A DNA stretch of 64,000 bases, taken from Lichenicola sp964247735 (GTDB taxonomy: Bacteria > Pseudomonadota > Alphaproteobacteria > Acetobacterales > Acetobacteraceae). Shown here piece after piece: positions 25,712 through 34,416 of the stretch (positions within the stretch are counted from its first letter, which is position 1; the number at the start of each line of letters is the position of its first letter). A program made the translations under genes and the position numbers. The notes under the pieces were generated by a model. The model was not told the DNA's origin, did not search any database, and was given only the letters and a program-made list of their open reading frames with translations. Location of the stretch: assembly GCA_964247735.1 (NCBI GenBank), contig CAXTVS010000013.1:1-64000 (forward strand), written 5' to 3'.

Positions 25712-28702
25712 ATGTTGGTCCACGGGGCAGTTGGTGCCGGACATCGTGGCCAGCGGCCGGGATGGCTCGTCCTGCATGCGGTGCTGCTGGGCCTGCTTCT
25801 GCCCTGGTTCCCGATCCCGGCTGCCCAGGCCCAGTTCACCAGGTTCCAGAACTTCACCGACGAGCAGGGACTCGGGAACCTCACCATCTATGCCCTGGCC
25901 CAGGACCGGGACGGCTATATCCTGGTCGGCACCGAGGCCGGTCTCTACCGCTACGACGGCGCGGGTATCGGTGCCTATGGCAACGGCCTGCCTTCGGCGG
26001 CCTGGATCCAGCAGATCGTCACCGACGAGCCCGGGCGGGTCTGGGTCGTCACCGCCGACGGCCTGTACGTTCGTCACGGTGGAACGTTCACGATGGTCGA
26101 CGTCGGGCCACCCGTCCGGCTGTTGTCCTCCCATCTCCTGGCCGTCACCGCCACCCGCGTCGTGCTCGACGTCGGCGGCACGCTTCTCGGCGCGCCGGTC
26201 GGCGCCGACGCGGTCGGCAGGTTCTCCCCGGTATTCGGCCCGGACACGCTGGGCCGCGTCCCGGAACTGGCAGGCGCACGGTTTGTCGCGCCGGACGCCG
26301 GAGGCGGCCTGCTGATCGGATGTGGCGTCTCGATCTGCCGCGAAGCGAACGGACGGGTTGCGGTGCTTGGCGAGGCCGATGGCCTGCCCGTGGACAGCTG
26401 GCAGGTGGCGCTCCGGACGGCTGACGGTACGCTCTGGGCCCGCAGCCTTGAGCGGATCGCCTGGCGCAGGCCGGGCCGGGACCGGTTCGAGGTTGCTATC
26501 CTGCCAGGTGGCCGCGGTTCCGGCGGAGCGGCTCCCGGCGAGCACACCTCCTATGTCGCCCATCCGGAACGGCTCGGCCTTCTGGACGACCGGCATGGCG
26601 GCGTCCTGACCCAGGGCGCCACGGGCCTGATCGACTGGAACGGCACCGCCTGGCGCGCCTATGCGCACCATCCCGGCGGCCTGCCGACCAACCGCCTGCA
26701 GGCCTTCATGTTCGACCGTGAAGGGTCGCTCTGGGTCGGCAGCTTCGGGACCGGCGTGTTCCGGAGCATCGGCATGGGCAGCTGGGAGCACTGGACCGCG
26801 GACGACGTCCTGCCCAGCAACATCGTCTGGTCGATGACGCGGCTTGCCAACCGCCAGCTCTGGGTCGCGACCGACAGCGGCACCGCCGCGATCGGCGACA
26901 CGGCGTCGAGCCTGTCCCCTGAAACCAACTACGTCGCCCAGGCAACACAGGCCGGCCGGGTCTGGCTGGCACCCGTCGGAGCCCCGATGAGCCGGATCGA
27001 TCCGGCGCGGAACACGGTGGAACGGTTCCCCTCGGTTGGCCGGGTGGTGACGGCGGACACCGACCCGGACGGCCGGCTCTGGCTGTGCACGCCGGGAGGG
27101 CTGTTCCTGGTGGCGCGGCCCGACGCGCCGGCCGCGGATGTCCACCCGGACCTGGTGCTGGCGCACGACGTGCAGCAGGTGGCGACCGATCCTGCCGGCA
27201 CAGTATGGGCGCTGTCCGCGGACGGCGTGTTCCGGCGCGGCGTCGACGGACGGTTCGGCCTCGTGGTGCTGCCCGCCTTGCTGAAGAGCGCGCCGTTCGC
27301 GCTGACCTTCACGCCCGGTGGCGAGCTGTGGGTCGGCACCGAGTCGACCGGCGTGCTCCGGTTCCGCGTGACCGGCCGCCGCGTCGACGTCCTGCCTTCC
27401 GTGACGTCGCCGGTCATCGGCTCGAACAACGTCCTGTTCGCCCGTCGCGACCGCCGGGGCTGGATCTGGCTCGGCACCGATCATGGCGTCGACATGTTCG
27501 ACGGCGTCACCTGGCGGCGCTTCGACGGCAGCGACGGGCCGATCACCAACGACATGGACCAGGCGGCCGTCTACGAGGACGTGGACGGCTCGATGTGGTT
27601 CGGCACCAGCCATGGCCTGTCGCATCTCGTGGATCCGACCGCCCGGCCGCCGGCGGAGGTGCTGCACCCGCTGGTGACCGGCTTGACGTTCGACAACCGG
27701 TCGCTGGCGCTGGCGCCGTCGATCCGGACCGACTGGAGTGCCGCCTCGCTCACCGTCCGGTTCGTCGACCTCGACTACAGCCATGGCCACAACGTCGCGT
27801 TCCGCTACCGGCTCGGCGGGATCGATGCCGACTGGAGCGCCACGACCGGGCACGAGGTGCGCTATGCGGGCGTGCCGCCGGGCAAGTTCCGTTTCGAGCT
27901 GGTCGCGGTGGACACCGTGCATGGGTGGACCTCCGCGCCGGTCGGCTTCGCGATCCAACTCCGCGCGCCCTGGTGGCGTCGGTGGTGGTTCTACGGGCTG
28001 TGCACGCTGGCCGCGACCGGCGTGCTGGCCGGGACCTGGCAGGTCCGGATCCGGTTGCTGCTTCGCCAGAAGCGGCGTCTGGAGGACCTGGTGGGCGCCC
28101 GCACCGCCGAGATCGAGGAGGCCCGGCGCGAGCTGCAGCGACAGGCCCTGTCGGACGCCCTGACGGGCCTGGCCAACCGACGCGCGATCATGGAGGTCCT
28201 GGAACAGGCGGTCGCAACGGCCCGGCGTTCCGGCGCGCCGCTTGCCGTTCTCCTGTGCGACATCGACCATTTCAAGGAAATCAACGACTGCTTCGGTCAT
28301 CTGGCGGGCGACGAGGTGCTGACCGCCTTCGGCGCCAGGCTCGGCGCCGCGATCGGTGCGTCCGACACGGCAGGGCGCTACGGCGGCGAGGAGTTCCTCC
28401 TCATCCTGCATGGCGCTCCGGAGGCCGTTCTGCGCAACGTGTCGGCCGTGCACCGTGCCCTCACCGAGGTGCCGTACAGGGTGGGCGACCTGTACCGGCC
28501 GGTGACGTCGAGCGGGGGACTCGCCTTCCTCCGCAGCCAGGACGGCGCGCTGTCGCTGATCGCCCGTGCCGACGGGGCCCTCTACCAGGCAAAGAAGAAC
28601 GGACGGAACCGGATCGAGGACGAACGGTCCCTGGACGGGTTCCGGCCGCTGGCGGATGCGGATGTCGAGGGCAGCCGGGTGCACCACCTGGCATCGCGCT
28701 GA
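25712..28702 (+). CDS. propeller-sensor diguanylate cyclase (GGDEF)
   Basis: Membrane-anchored enzyme predicted to make cyclic di-GMP in response to a periplasmic signal. About 996 residues. A signal or anchor segment comes first (LVLHAVLLGLLLPWFPIPAA, then AQA). Two beta-propellers of Reg_prop repeats follow (WVGTEAG-like blades such as ILVGTEAGLYRYDG and WLGTDHGVDMFDG), then a Y_Y_Y domain near VRFVDLDYSHGHNVAFRYRL, a membrane helix at about residues 755-785, a short coiled coil and a C-terminal GGDEF domain. The active site GGEEF is intact at about residues 891-895. The inhibitory RxxD site reads GASD, so product inhibition is probably lost. ATG 25712 follows GGGGAGGAG and puts the signal segment first. 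Confidence 0.88.
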   Translation: MLVHGAVGAGHRGQRPGWLVLHAVLLGLLLPWFPIPAAQAQFTRFQNFTDEQGLGNLTIYALAQDRDGYILVGTEAGLYRYDGAGIGAYGNGLPSAAWIQQIVTDEPGRVWVVTADGLYVRHGGTFTMVDVGPPVRLLSSHLLAVTATRVVLDVGGTLLGAPVGADAVGRFSPVFGPDTLGRVPELAGARFVAPDAGGGLLIGCGVSICREANGRVAVLGEADGLPVDSWQVALRTADGTLWARSLERIAWRRPGRDRFEVAILPGGRGSGGAAPGEHTSYVAHPERLGLLDDRHGGVLTQGATGLIDWNGTAWRAYAHHPGGLPTNRLQAFMFDREGSLWVGSFGTGVFRSIGMGSWEHWTADDVLPSNIVWSMTRLANRQLWVATDSGTAAIGDTASSLSPETNYVAQATQAGRVWLAPVGAPMSRIDPARNTVERFPSVGRVVTADTDPDGRLWLCTPGGLFLVARPDAPAADVHPDLVLAHDVQQVATDPAGTVWALSADGVFRRGVDGRFGLVVLPALLKSAPFALTFTPGGELWVGTESTGVLRFRVTGRRVDVLPSVTSPVIGSNNVLFARRDRRGWIWLGTDHGVDMFDGVTWRRFDGSDGPITNDMDQAAVYEDVDGSMWFGTSHGLSHLVDPTARPPAEVLHPLVTGLTFDNRSLALAPSIRTDWSAASLTVRFVDLDYSHGHNVAFRYRLGGIDADWSATTGHEVRYAGVPPGKFRFELVAVDTVHGWTSAPVGFAIQLRAPWWRRWWFYGLCTLAATGVLAGTWQVRIRLLLRQKRRLEDLVGARTAEIEEARRELQRQALSDALTGLANRRAIMEVLEQAVATARRSGAPLAVLLCDIDHFKEINDCFGHLAGDEVLTAFGARLGAAIGASDTAGRYGGEEFLLILHGAPEAVLRNVSAVHRALTEVPYRVGDLYRPVTSSGGLAFLRSQDGALSLIARADGALYQAKKNGRNRIEDERSLDGFRPLADADVEGSRVHHLASR

Positions 28703-29007
28703 TCGCGGTTCCCGGCTTCCCCTGCGCCACAACGACCTTGCGCCCGCAGGAGGGGACGCTTGCGCCGTTGCCGCATCCGCGTCCCGGCCGTCCCCGGAAC
28801 GGGATCGCCGCGCCGGTGCCATGCCCGCTGGCCGGCCGCCTCCGGCCTGCGGGCAGCGGCCAGCCCCATGCCGGGATCGCCCGGACGATCGGCGGCGCAC
28901 TTTCGTTCGAGTTGGTTTGAGAGGATAAGGAGGGCCATCCGCTGGCCGAGACCGCCACCTCCGGGCCGGCGCGGCCGCCTGGCCAAGAGGATCCGGAAGA
29001 CATCCAG
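28703..29007. other. intergenic region before the DAHP synthase gene
   Basis: 305 bases with no convincing gene. It contains GC-rich sequence up to about 28900, then GTTCGAGTTGGTTTGAGAGG around 28907-28926 and AAGGAGG at 28927-28933. That AAGGAGG is too far from the ATG at 29008 to be its ribosome site and has no long frame of its own. A promoter for the coupled aroG operon probably lies here, but no clear -35/-10 pair can be assigned. Confidence 0.45.
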
Positions 29008-30399
29008 ATGAGCGCCGTCCTTTCCGCAACTGGTCCGACCGGGCCGGCCTGGACCCCTTCGAGCTGGCGGGACCGCCCGATCAGGCAGGCGCCGTCCTAT
29101 CCTGACCAGGCGGCGCTGGACGCGGTCGAGACGCGCCTGCGCGCCTACCCGCCGCTGGTGTTCGCCGGCGAGGCCCGCCGCCTGAAGCAGCAGCTGGCGC
29201 TGGCGGCGGACGGTGGCGCCTTCGTGCTGCAGGGCGGCGCCTGCGCCGAAAGCTTCGGCGAGTTCACCGCCGACGTGATCCGCGACACCTTCCGGGTGCT
29301 GCTGCAGATGGCGGTGGTGCTGACCTTCGGCGCCAAGGTGCCGGTGGTGAAGCTCGGCCGCATGGCCGGACAGTTCGCCAAGCCGCGCTCCGCGGACACC
29401 GAGACTGTCGGCGGCGACACCCTGCCGTGCTACCGCGGCGACATCGTCAACGGGTCGGAGTTCACCGCGCGCGCCCGGCTGCCGGACCCGGCGCGGATGG
29501 AGACCGGCTATTTCCAGTCTGCCGGCATCCTCAACCTGCTGCGCGCCTTTGCCGGCGGCGGCTACGCCAACCTGCACCAGGTGCATCGCTGGAACCTGGG
29601 CTTCGTCGAGCGCAGCCCGCTGGCGGCGCGCTACCAGGACTTGGCGCAGCGGATCGACGAGACGCTCGCCTTCATGGGCGCCTGCGGCCTCGGCGCCAAC
29701 GCCTCGCAGGTGGACGAGACCGAGTTCTACACCAGCCACGAGGCGCTGCTGCTGCCGTACGAGCAGGCGCTGACCCGGGTCGATTCCACCACCGGCGACT
29801 GGTACGGCTGCTCGGCGCACTTCCTGTGGATCGGCGACCGCACCCGCCAGCCGGACGGGGCGCATGTCGAGTTCCTGCGCGGCGTGCGCAACCCGGTCGG
29901 GCTCAAGGTCGGGCCCACCACGACGGCCGGTGACCTGCTCCGCCTCATCGACCTCCTCGACCCGTGGAACGAGGCCGGGCGGCTCACCCTGATCAGCCGC
30001 ATGGGCGCGGACGGGGTGCGCAGGCACCTGCCGCCGCTGCTCCGCGCGGTGCGCAAGGCCGGCCGCACCGTGGTCTGGCTGTGCGACCCGATGCACGGCA
30101 ACACGGTCAGCACCGCGTCCCGGGTCAAGACCCGCTCGTTCGACGCGATCCTGTCCGAGCTGCGCGGCTTCTTCGACGTGTTCGCGGCCGAGGGTGCCCG
30201 GCCCGGCGGGATCCACGTCGAGATGACCGGACAGGACGTGACCGAATGCGTCGGCGGCGCCCACCAGCTGACCGAGGCGGACCTGGGCGGCCGCTACGAG
30301 ACCTTCTGCGACCCCAGGCTGAACGCCGAGCAGTCGCTGGAGATGGCGTTCCTGGTGGCGGAGGAGCTCACCACCCGGCATCGGGCGGCGACCCGGTGA
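29008..30399 (+). CDS. aroG: class II 3-deoxy-7-phosphoheptulonate (DAHP) synthase
   Basis: Catalyses the first step of the shikimate pathway, joining phosphoenolpyruvate and erythrose 4-phosphate. The 463 residues and the motifs WTPSSWRDRPIRQAPSYPD, FVLQGGACAESF (metal-binding cysteine), KTRSFDAILSEL and the late GGIHVEMTGQDVTECVGG are those of the plant-like class II enzyme, not the E. coli AroFGH class. The ATG at 29008 is preceded by GGAAG. The stop overlaps the GTG of the next gene (GTGA), so the operon continues. Confidence 0.93.
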   Translation: MSAVLSATGPTGPAWTPSSWRDRPIRQAPSYPDQAALDAVETRLRAYPPLVFAGEARRLKQQLALAADGGAFVLQGGACAESFGEFTADVIRDTFRVLLQMAVVLTFGAKVPVVKLGRMAGQFAKPRSADTETVGGDTLPCYRGDIVNGSEFTARARLPDPARMETGYFQSAGILNLLRAFAGGGYANLHQVHRWNLGFVERSPLAARYQDLAQRIDETLAFMGACGLGANASQVDETEFYTSHEALLLPYEQALTRVDSTTGDWYGCSAHFLWIGDRTRQPDGAHVEFLRGVRNPVGLKVGPTTTAGDLLRLIDLLDPWNEAGRLTLISRMGADGVRRHLPPLLRAVRKAGRTVVWLCDPMHGNTVSTASRVKTRSFDAILSELRGFFDVFAAEGARPGGIHVEMTGQDVTECVGGAHQLTEADLGGRYETFCDPRLNAEQSLEMAFLVAEELTTRHRAATR

Positions 30400-31562
30400 C
30401 CGGAGCGGACGGAACGGTTGGCGATGCGGAGATCCGCGCCAGGACCGACGCCTACTTCAACCGCACCAGGGCGATCGTCGTACGGTTCGGCGACCGCCGC
30501 GTCACCTATGCCTTCTTCCTGCGCCGGCCGGTGATCGCCGCCTATGGCCTGATGACGGGCTGGCTCGCCGAGGCCGCACGGGCACGTCGGCTCGAGGTGC
30601 AGTGCGAGCCCTGCGTCGCGGAAGGCGACTGGGTCGGCGCCGGGGAGCCGCTGGTCTACGTGTCCGGCAGCTTCGCCGGCCTGGTCGACCTGGAAACGCT
30701 TCTGCTGCAAAGGCTGGGAGCGGCGTGCGTCGCTGCCCACAACGCCTACCAGATGTGCCTCGCCCTGCCGAAGGTGCGGTTCCTGGCGATGGACGCCCGC
30801 CACTGCGCCGGATGGGAGATGCAGGAGATGATGGCCTATGCCGCAGCGGTTGGCGGCCGGGCGGCGCAGCGCGAGGGCGCGCTCGGCTTCACCGGCTGCG
30901 CCAATGACGCCACCGCGCACTTCTACGGCGCCGACGCCGGGGCGGGAACCATGCCGCACGCCCTGATCGGCTATGCCGGCTCGACGGTGGCGGCGGCCGA
31001 GATGTTCCACGACGCCTTTCCCGATGCCGACCTGACCGTGCTGACGGACTATTTCGGCCTGGAGGTGTCCGACGGGCTGGCGGTCTGCCGGCGCTTCCCC
31101 GAGCTGGCCGCGGCGGGACGGATCGGCGTGCGGCTCGACACCCATGGCGGCCGGTTCCTGGAGGGCCTCGACCCCCAGGCAAGCTACGCAGCGATCGAGC
31201 GTCATGCCCCGGGGGCGATCCGCCGCTACCGCAGCGACGCCGAGCTGCGCCACCTGGTCGGCACTGGCGTGTCGGCGGCGGCGATCTGGCGCATGCGCGA
31301 GGCGCTGGACGAGGCCGGGTTCGACCGGGTCAGGATCATCGCCTCCTCCGGCTTCGGCGTCGACAAGTGCCGGGTCATGGCCGACGCGGAGGCGCCGATC
31401 GACGTGGTCGGCACCGGCAGCTTCATCCCTGACACCTGGTCGGAAACCTACGCCACTGCCGACATCGTCGCCTATGACGGGGTCCCGCGGGTGAAGGTCG
31501 GGCGGGAGTTCCTGCTGCGCCGGGTTGCCGAACGGGATGCCGGAACGGGCCCGAGCGCATGA
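30396..31562 (+). CDS. nicotinate phosphoribosyltransferase-like protein
   Basis: A 388-residue member of the nicotinate/nicotinamide phosphoribosyltransferase fold family, which makes nicotinate mononucleotide in NAD salvage. The barrel features RTDAYFNRTRAIVVRFGDRR, LLLQRLGAACVAAHNAY, FTGCANDATAHFYG, GVRLDTHGG and DVVGTGSFIPDTWSETYATA (phosphate-binding turn) are present. It is shorter than PncB of E. coli (about 400) and closer to the alphaproteobacterial branch. It starts with GTG at 30396, overlapping the DAHP synthase stop; its own stop overlaps the next ATG by four bases. Exact substrate (nicotinate against a related base) is inferred. Confidence 0.8.
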   Translation: MTGADGTVGDAEIRARTDAYFNRTRAIVVRFGDRRVTYAFFLRRPVIAAYGLMTGWLAEAARARRLEVQCEPCVAEGDWVGAGEPLVYVSGSFAGLVDLETLLLQRLGAACVAAHNAYQMCLALPKVRFLAMDARHCAGWEMQEMMAYAAAVGGRAAQREGALGFTGCANDATAHFYGADAGAGTMPHALIGYAGSTVAAAEMFHDAFPDADLTVLTDYFGLEVSDGLAVCRRFPELAAAGRIGVRLDTHGGRFLEGLDPQASYAAIERHAPGAIRRYRSDAELRHLVGTGVSAAAIWRMREALDEAGFDRVRIIASSGFGVDKCRVMADAEAPIDVVGTGSFIPDTWSETYATADIVAYDGVPRVKVGREFLLRRVAERDAGTGPSA

Positions 31563-31939
31563 GCGAGGACCTGTTCGGTCCGGAGGACGGCTGGCGGGTG
31601 CGGATCATCGACCTGTCGGGCGCTTCGGAAGACGACATCGTGGAGGAGGTCGGCGGTTTCCCGACCCTGCCGCTGGCGAACGCGTTCTGCCGTGCCTATG
31701 TGCGCGACAGCATCGAGCGCTGCCGCATGCCGGGCGCCAGCAGCCGCGAGGTACTGGCTGCTTGGTTCGCGTTCGGCGAGGACGCCGAGGTGGTCGATGC
31801 CGGTGAGGAAGGCTGGCGTTCGGCGAACGAGCTCGACGAGTTCGCCTCGCACCCTGGCTCGGAGATCGAGCGCGATTGGCGCTCGATCGACCCGCGCCGG
31901 GCGGAGGGCCTGGACGGCGACGAGGAAGAGGACGACTAG
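31559..31939 (+). CDS. small acidic protein of unknown function
   Basis: A 126-residue protein rich in Asp and Glu, ending in an acidic tail (DGDEEEDD). No membrane segment, signal or known motif is visible. The middle (PTLPLANAFCRAYVRDSIER) looks helical. The ATG at 31559 overlaps the upstream stop, and the stop lies 12 bases before gltX, so it is translated as part of the aroG-to-gltX unit. High third-position GC supports real coding. Function not recognised. Confidence 0.72.
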   Translation: MSEDLFGPEDGWRVRIIDLSGASEDDIVEEVGGFPTLPLANAFCRAYVRDSIERCRMPGASSREVLAAWFAFGEDAEVVDAGEEGWRSANELDEFASHPGSEIERDWRSIDPRRAEGLDGDEEEDD

Positions 31940-31951
31940 GATCGTGCCGCG

Positions 31952-33295
31952 GTGAAGCTTCGTTTCGCGCCGAGCCCGACCGGGCTGCTGCATGTCGGCA
32001 ACGCCCGGCAGGCGGTGGCCAACGCGCTGCACGCCAGGCGCCACGGCGCCGGCTTCCTGCTCCGGATCGACGACACCGACGCCGAACGGTCGCGCGAGGA
32101 GCACGTGGCCGGGATCCAGCACGACCTGCGCTGGCTCGGGCTGGAATGGGACGAGTTGGTGCGCCAGTCGGACCGCATCGAGCGCTACGAGGCGGCGGCG
32201 GCGCGGCTGAAGCAGGTCGGCCGGCTGTATCCTTGCTTCGAGAGCGAGGAGGAGCTGCGGGCCAAGCGCGAGCAGCGCCTGCGCCAGCGCCGGCCGCCGG
32301 TCTACGACCGGGCCATGCTGCGCCTGACCCCCGAGCAGCGCGCCCAGGCGGAGGCGAACGGCAAGCAGCCGTACTGGCGGTTCCGGCTGTCCGACGGCAA
32401 CGCGTCCTGGGACGACCTGGTGCAGGGCCGCACGGAGGTGAAGCTCCCGTCGGTGTCCGACCCGGTGCTGATCCGCGCCGACGGCACCGTGCTCTACACC
32501 TTCGCCTCCGTGGTGGACGACCTGGAGCTCGGCATTACCCACGTGCTGCGCGGCGAGGACCACGTCACCAACACCGGGGTGCAGCTCGATATCATCGAGG
32601 CGCTGGGCGGACGGCCGGACCGCTTCACCTTTGCCCACCTGCCGCTGCTGCTCGACGAGGCCGGGTCGAAGCTGTCCAAGCGGTTCGACGGCCTGTCGCT
32701 CCGCGCCCTCCGGCACGACGGCATGGAGCCGACCGCGCTGGTGGCCTACCTCGCCCGCCTCGGCACCTCCGAGGATCCGCAGCCGCTGGGCTTCGACGAG
32801 CTGGCGGCCAGCTACGACCTGCGCCGGGTGTCCAGGTCGCCGGCGCGGTTCGACATGCGCCAGCTCCTGGCGCTGAACCGGCGCACCATGCACGTCATGC
32901 CGTTCGGGCAGGTGCAGGACCGGCTGCCCGAGGGTGCCACGGAAGCGTTCTGGAACGCGGTGCGCGGCAACGTCGACATGCTGTCGGAGCTGCGGCACTG
33001 GTGGGACGTGGTCAGCGGCAGCATCGTGCCGCCGGTGCAGGAAGGGGAGGCCGACTTCCTGCTCCAGGCGATCGACGCGCTGCCGCCGGACGGGCCGGAG
33101 CATCCCTGGGACCACGCCACCTGGCCGAGCTGGACCAAGGCGCTGCGCGAGTCGAGCGGCCGCAAGGGCCGCGCGCTGTTTCACCCGCTGAGGCTGGCGC
33201 TGACCGGCGAGGAGCAGGGGCCGGAACTGCGTGACCTGCTGCCGCTGATGGGCCATGAACGGGTGAGCGGCCGGCTCCGCATGGCGGCCAGCTGA
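31952..33295 (+). CDS. gltX: glutamyl-tRNA synthetase
   Basis: Class I aminoacyl-tRNA synthetase that charges tRNA-Glu. The 447 residues contain the HIGH-type motif in FAPSPTGLLHVGNARQA, the Rossmann core with FRLSDGNASWDDLVQG and the KMSKS-type loop in AGSKLSKRFDG. It starts with GTG at 31952; the first codons (MKLRFAPSPTG) match the family. Many alphaproteobacteria carry two GluRS paralogues; which one this is cannot be told here. It may also charge tRNA-Gln for later amidation. Confidence 0.9.
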   Translation: MKLRFAPSPTGLLHVGNARQAVANALHARRHGAGFLLRIDDTDAERSREEHVAGIQHDLRWLGLEWDELVRQSDRIERYEAAAARLKQVGRLYPCFESEEELRAKREQRLRQRRPPVYDRAMLRLTPEQRAQAEANGKQPYWRFRLSDGNASWDDLVQGRTEVKLPSVSDPVLIRADGTVLYTFASVVDDLELGITHVLRGEDHVTNTGVQLDIIEALGGRPDRFTFAHLPLLLDEAGSKLSKRFDGLSLRALRHDGMEPTALVAYLARLGTSEDPQPLGFDELAASYDLRRVSRSPARFDMRQLLALNRRTMHVMPFGQVQDRLPEGATEAFWNAVRGNVDMLSELRHWWDVVSGSIVPPVQEGEADFLLQAIDALPPDGPEHPWDHATWPSWTKALRESSGRKGRALFHPLRLALTGEEQGPELRDLLPLMGHERVSGRLRMAAS

Positions 33296-33536
33296 CGACA
33301 AAGGTTACATGGACAAGAAGCAATCTGGTAGTGGAGCATAAAGCGGCATATTGAACATCGCGAATGGTGCGATGCGCAAGACAGCGCGTGGCGAGGAAGG
33401 CGTGGCCGGGAGGCCAGGCTGCGAGCGGCGAAAAGGTCTTCCCGAGCGGGAAGCGCGGCGAACCGGTGTCTGCCTGCACGTCCTGGCACAGGCCAGGACG
33501 AGGTGAACGACGGGTGCCGTATCAACGAGGCGCGGA

Positions 33537-34409
33537 ATGATTACGAAGAGACTGCCGTTCCTGACCAGGGCCTTCGCCCTGGCGGCGCTTGCGTCGCTGG
33601 CGGGGTGCAAGTACTCGATTCTTGACCCGAAAGGGTCGATCGGCGCGGCAGAGAAATCGCTGATCCTGACCTCGACCTACGCCATGCTGGTCATCGTCGT
33701 GCCGGTGATCCTCCTGACCCTGTGGTTCGGCTGGCGCTACCGGGAGGGAGCGGGCGCCCGCTACGAACCGGACTGGGGCCATTCCGGCGTAATCGAGATC
33801 TTCTGCTGGGGCATTCCCTGCGCGATCATCGCCTTCCTGGGCTACCTGACCTGGGTCAGCACCCACGCCCTGGATCCCTACAAGGCGCTCGACAGCCAGA
33901 GGAAGCCGCTGGTGATCGACGTAGTGGCGCTGAACTGGAAGTGGCTGTTCATCTACCCCGACCAAGGAGTTGCCACCATCAACGAGGTGGCCTTCCCGGT
34001 CGGCACCCCGGTCGACTTCCGGATCACGTCGGACTCCGTGATGAACTCGTTCTTCATTCCCGAGCTCGGCAGCCAGATCTACGCCATGGCGGGCATGCGG
34101 ACCCAGCTGCACCTGATCGCGGACCGGGAAGGGACGTTTCCCGGGCTGTCGGCGATGTACAGCGGGCGCGGCTTCTCAGACATGCACTTCAACGCCATCG
34201 CCACCACAGACAACAAGTTCGCCGACTGGGTGTCCAACGCGCGCAAGTCGAGCGTCCCGCTCAACGCCGGTGACTACGTCAAGATCGCGGCTCCGGAAGA
34301 GAAGGCGCCGGTGCAGTATTTTTCGGACGTCGAGCCAAACCTGTTCAACGAGATCATCGCCAAGTACATGGGCAAGGCCGAGAGTTTCCACTCCGGCGTT
34401 AGGGAGTAG
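33537..34409 (+). CDS. cyoA: cytochrome o ubiquinol oxidase subunit II (copy 2)
   Basis: Lipoprotein subunit II of the second quinol oxidase, 290 residues. The signal ends in LASLAGC, a perfect lipobox, so Cys is lipidated after cleavage. Two membrane helices and a cupredoxin domain follow (ALNWKWLFIYPDQGVATINE, FFIPELGSQIYAMAGMRT). The CuA cysteines are missing, as in all CyoA. It is about 60 residues shorter than copy 1 and differs in much of the sequence, so the two operons are old paralogues or of separate origin. The upstream 241 bases hold its promoter region. Confidence 0.93.
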   Translation: MITKRLPFLTRAFALAALASLAGCKYSILDPKGSIGAAEKSLILTSTYAMLVIVVPVILLTLWFGWRYREGAGARYEPDWGHSGVIEIFCWGIPCAIIAFLGYLTWVSTHALDPYKALDSQRKPLVIDVVALNWKWLFIYPDQGVATINEVAFPVGTPVDFRITSDSVMNSFFIPELGSQIYAMAGMRTQLHLIADREGTFPGLSAMYSGRGFSDMHFNAIATTDNKFADWVSNARKSSVPLNAGDYVKIAAPEEKAPVQYFSDVEPNLFNEIIAKYMGKAESFHSGVRE

Positions 34410-34416
34410 CAGGATC

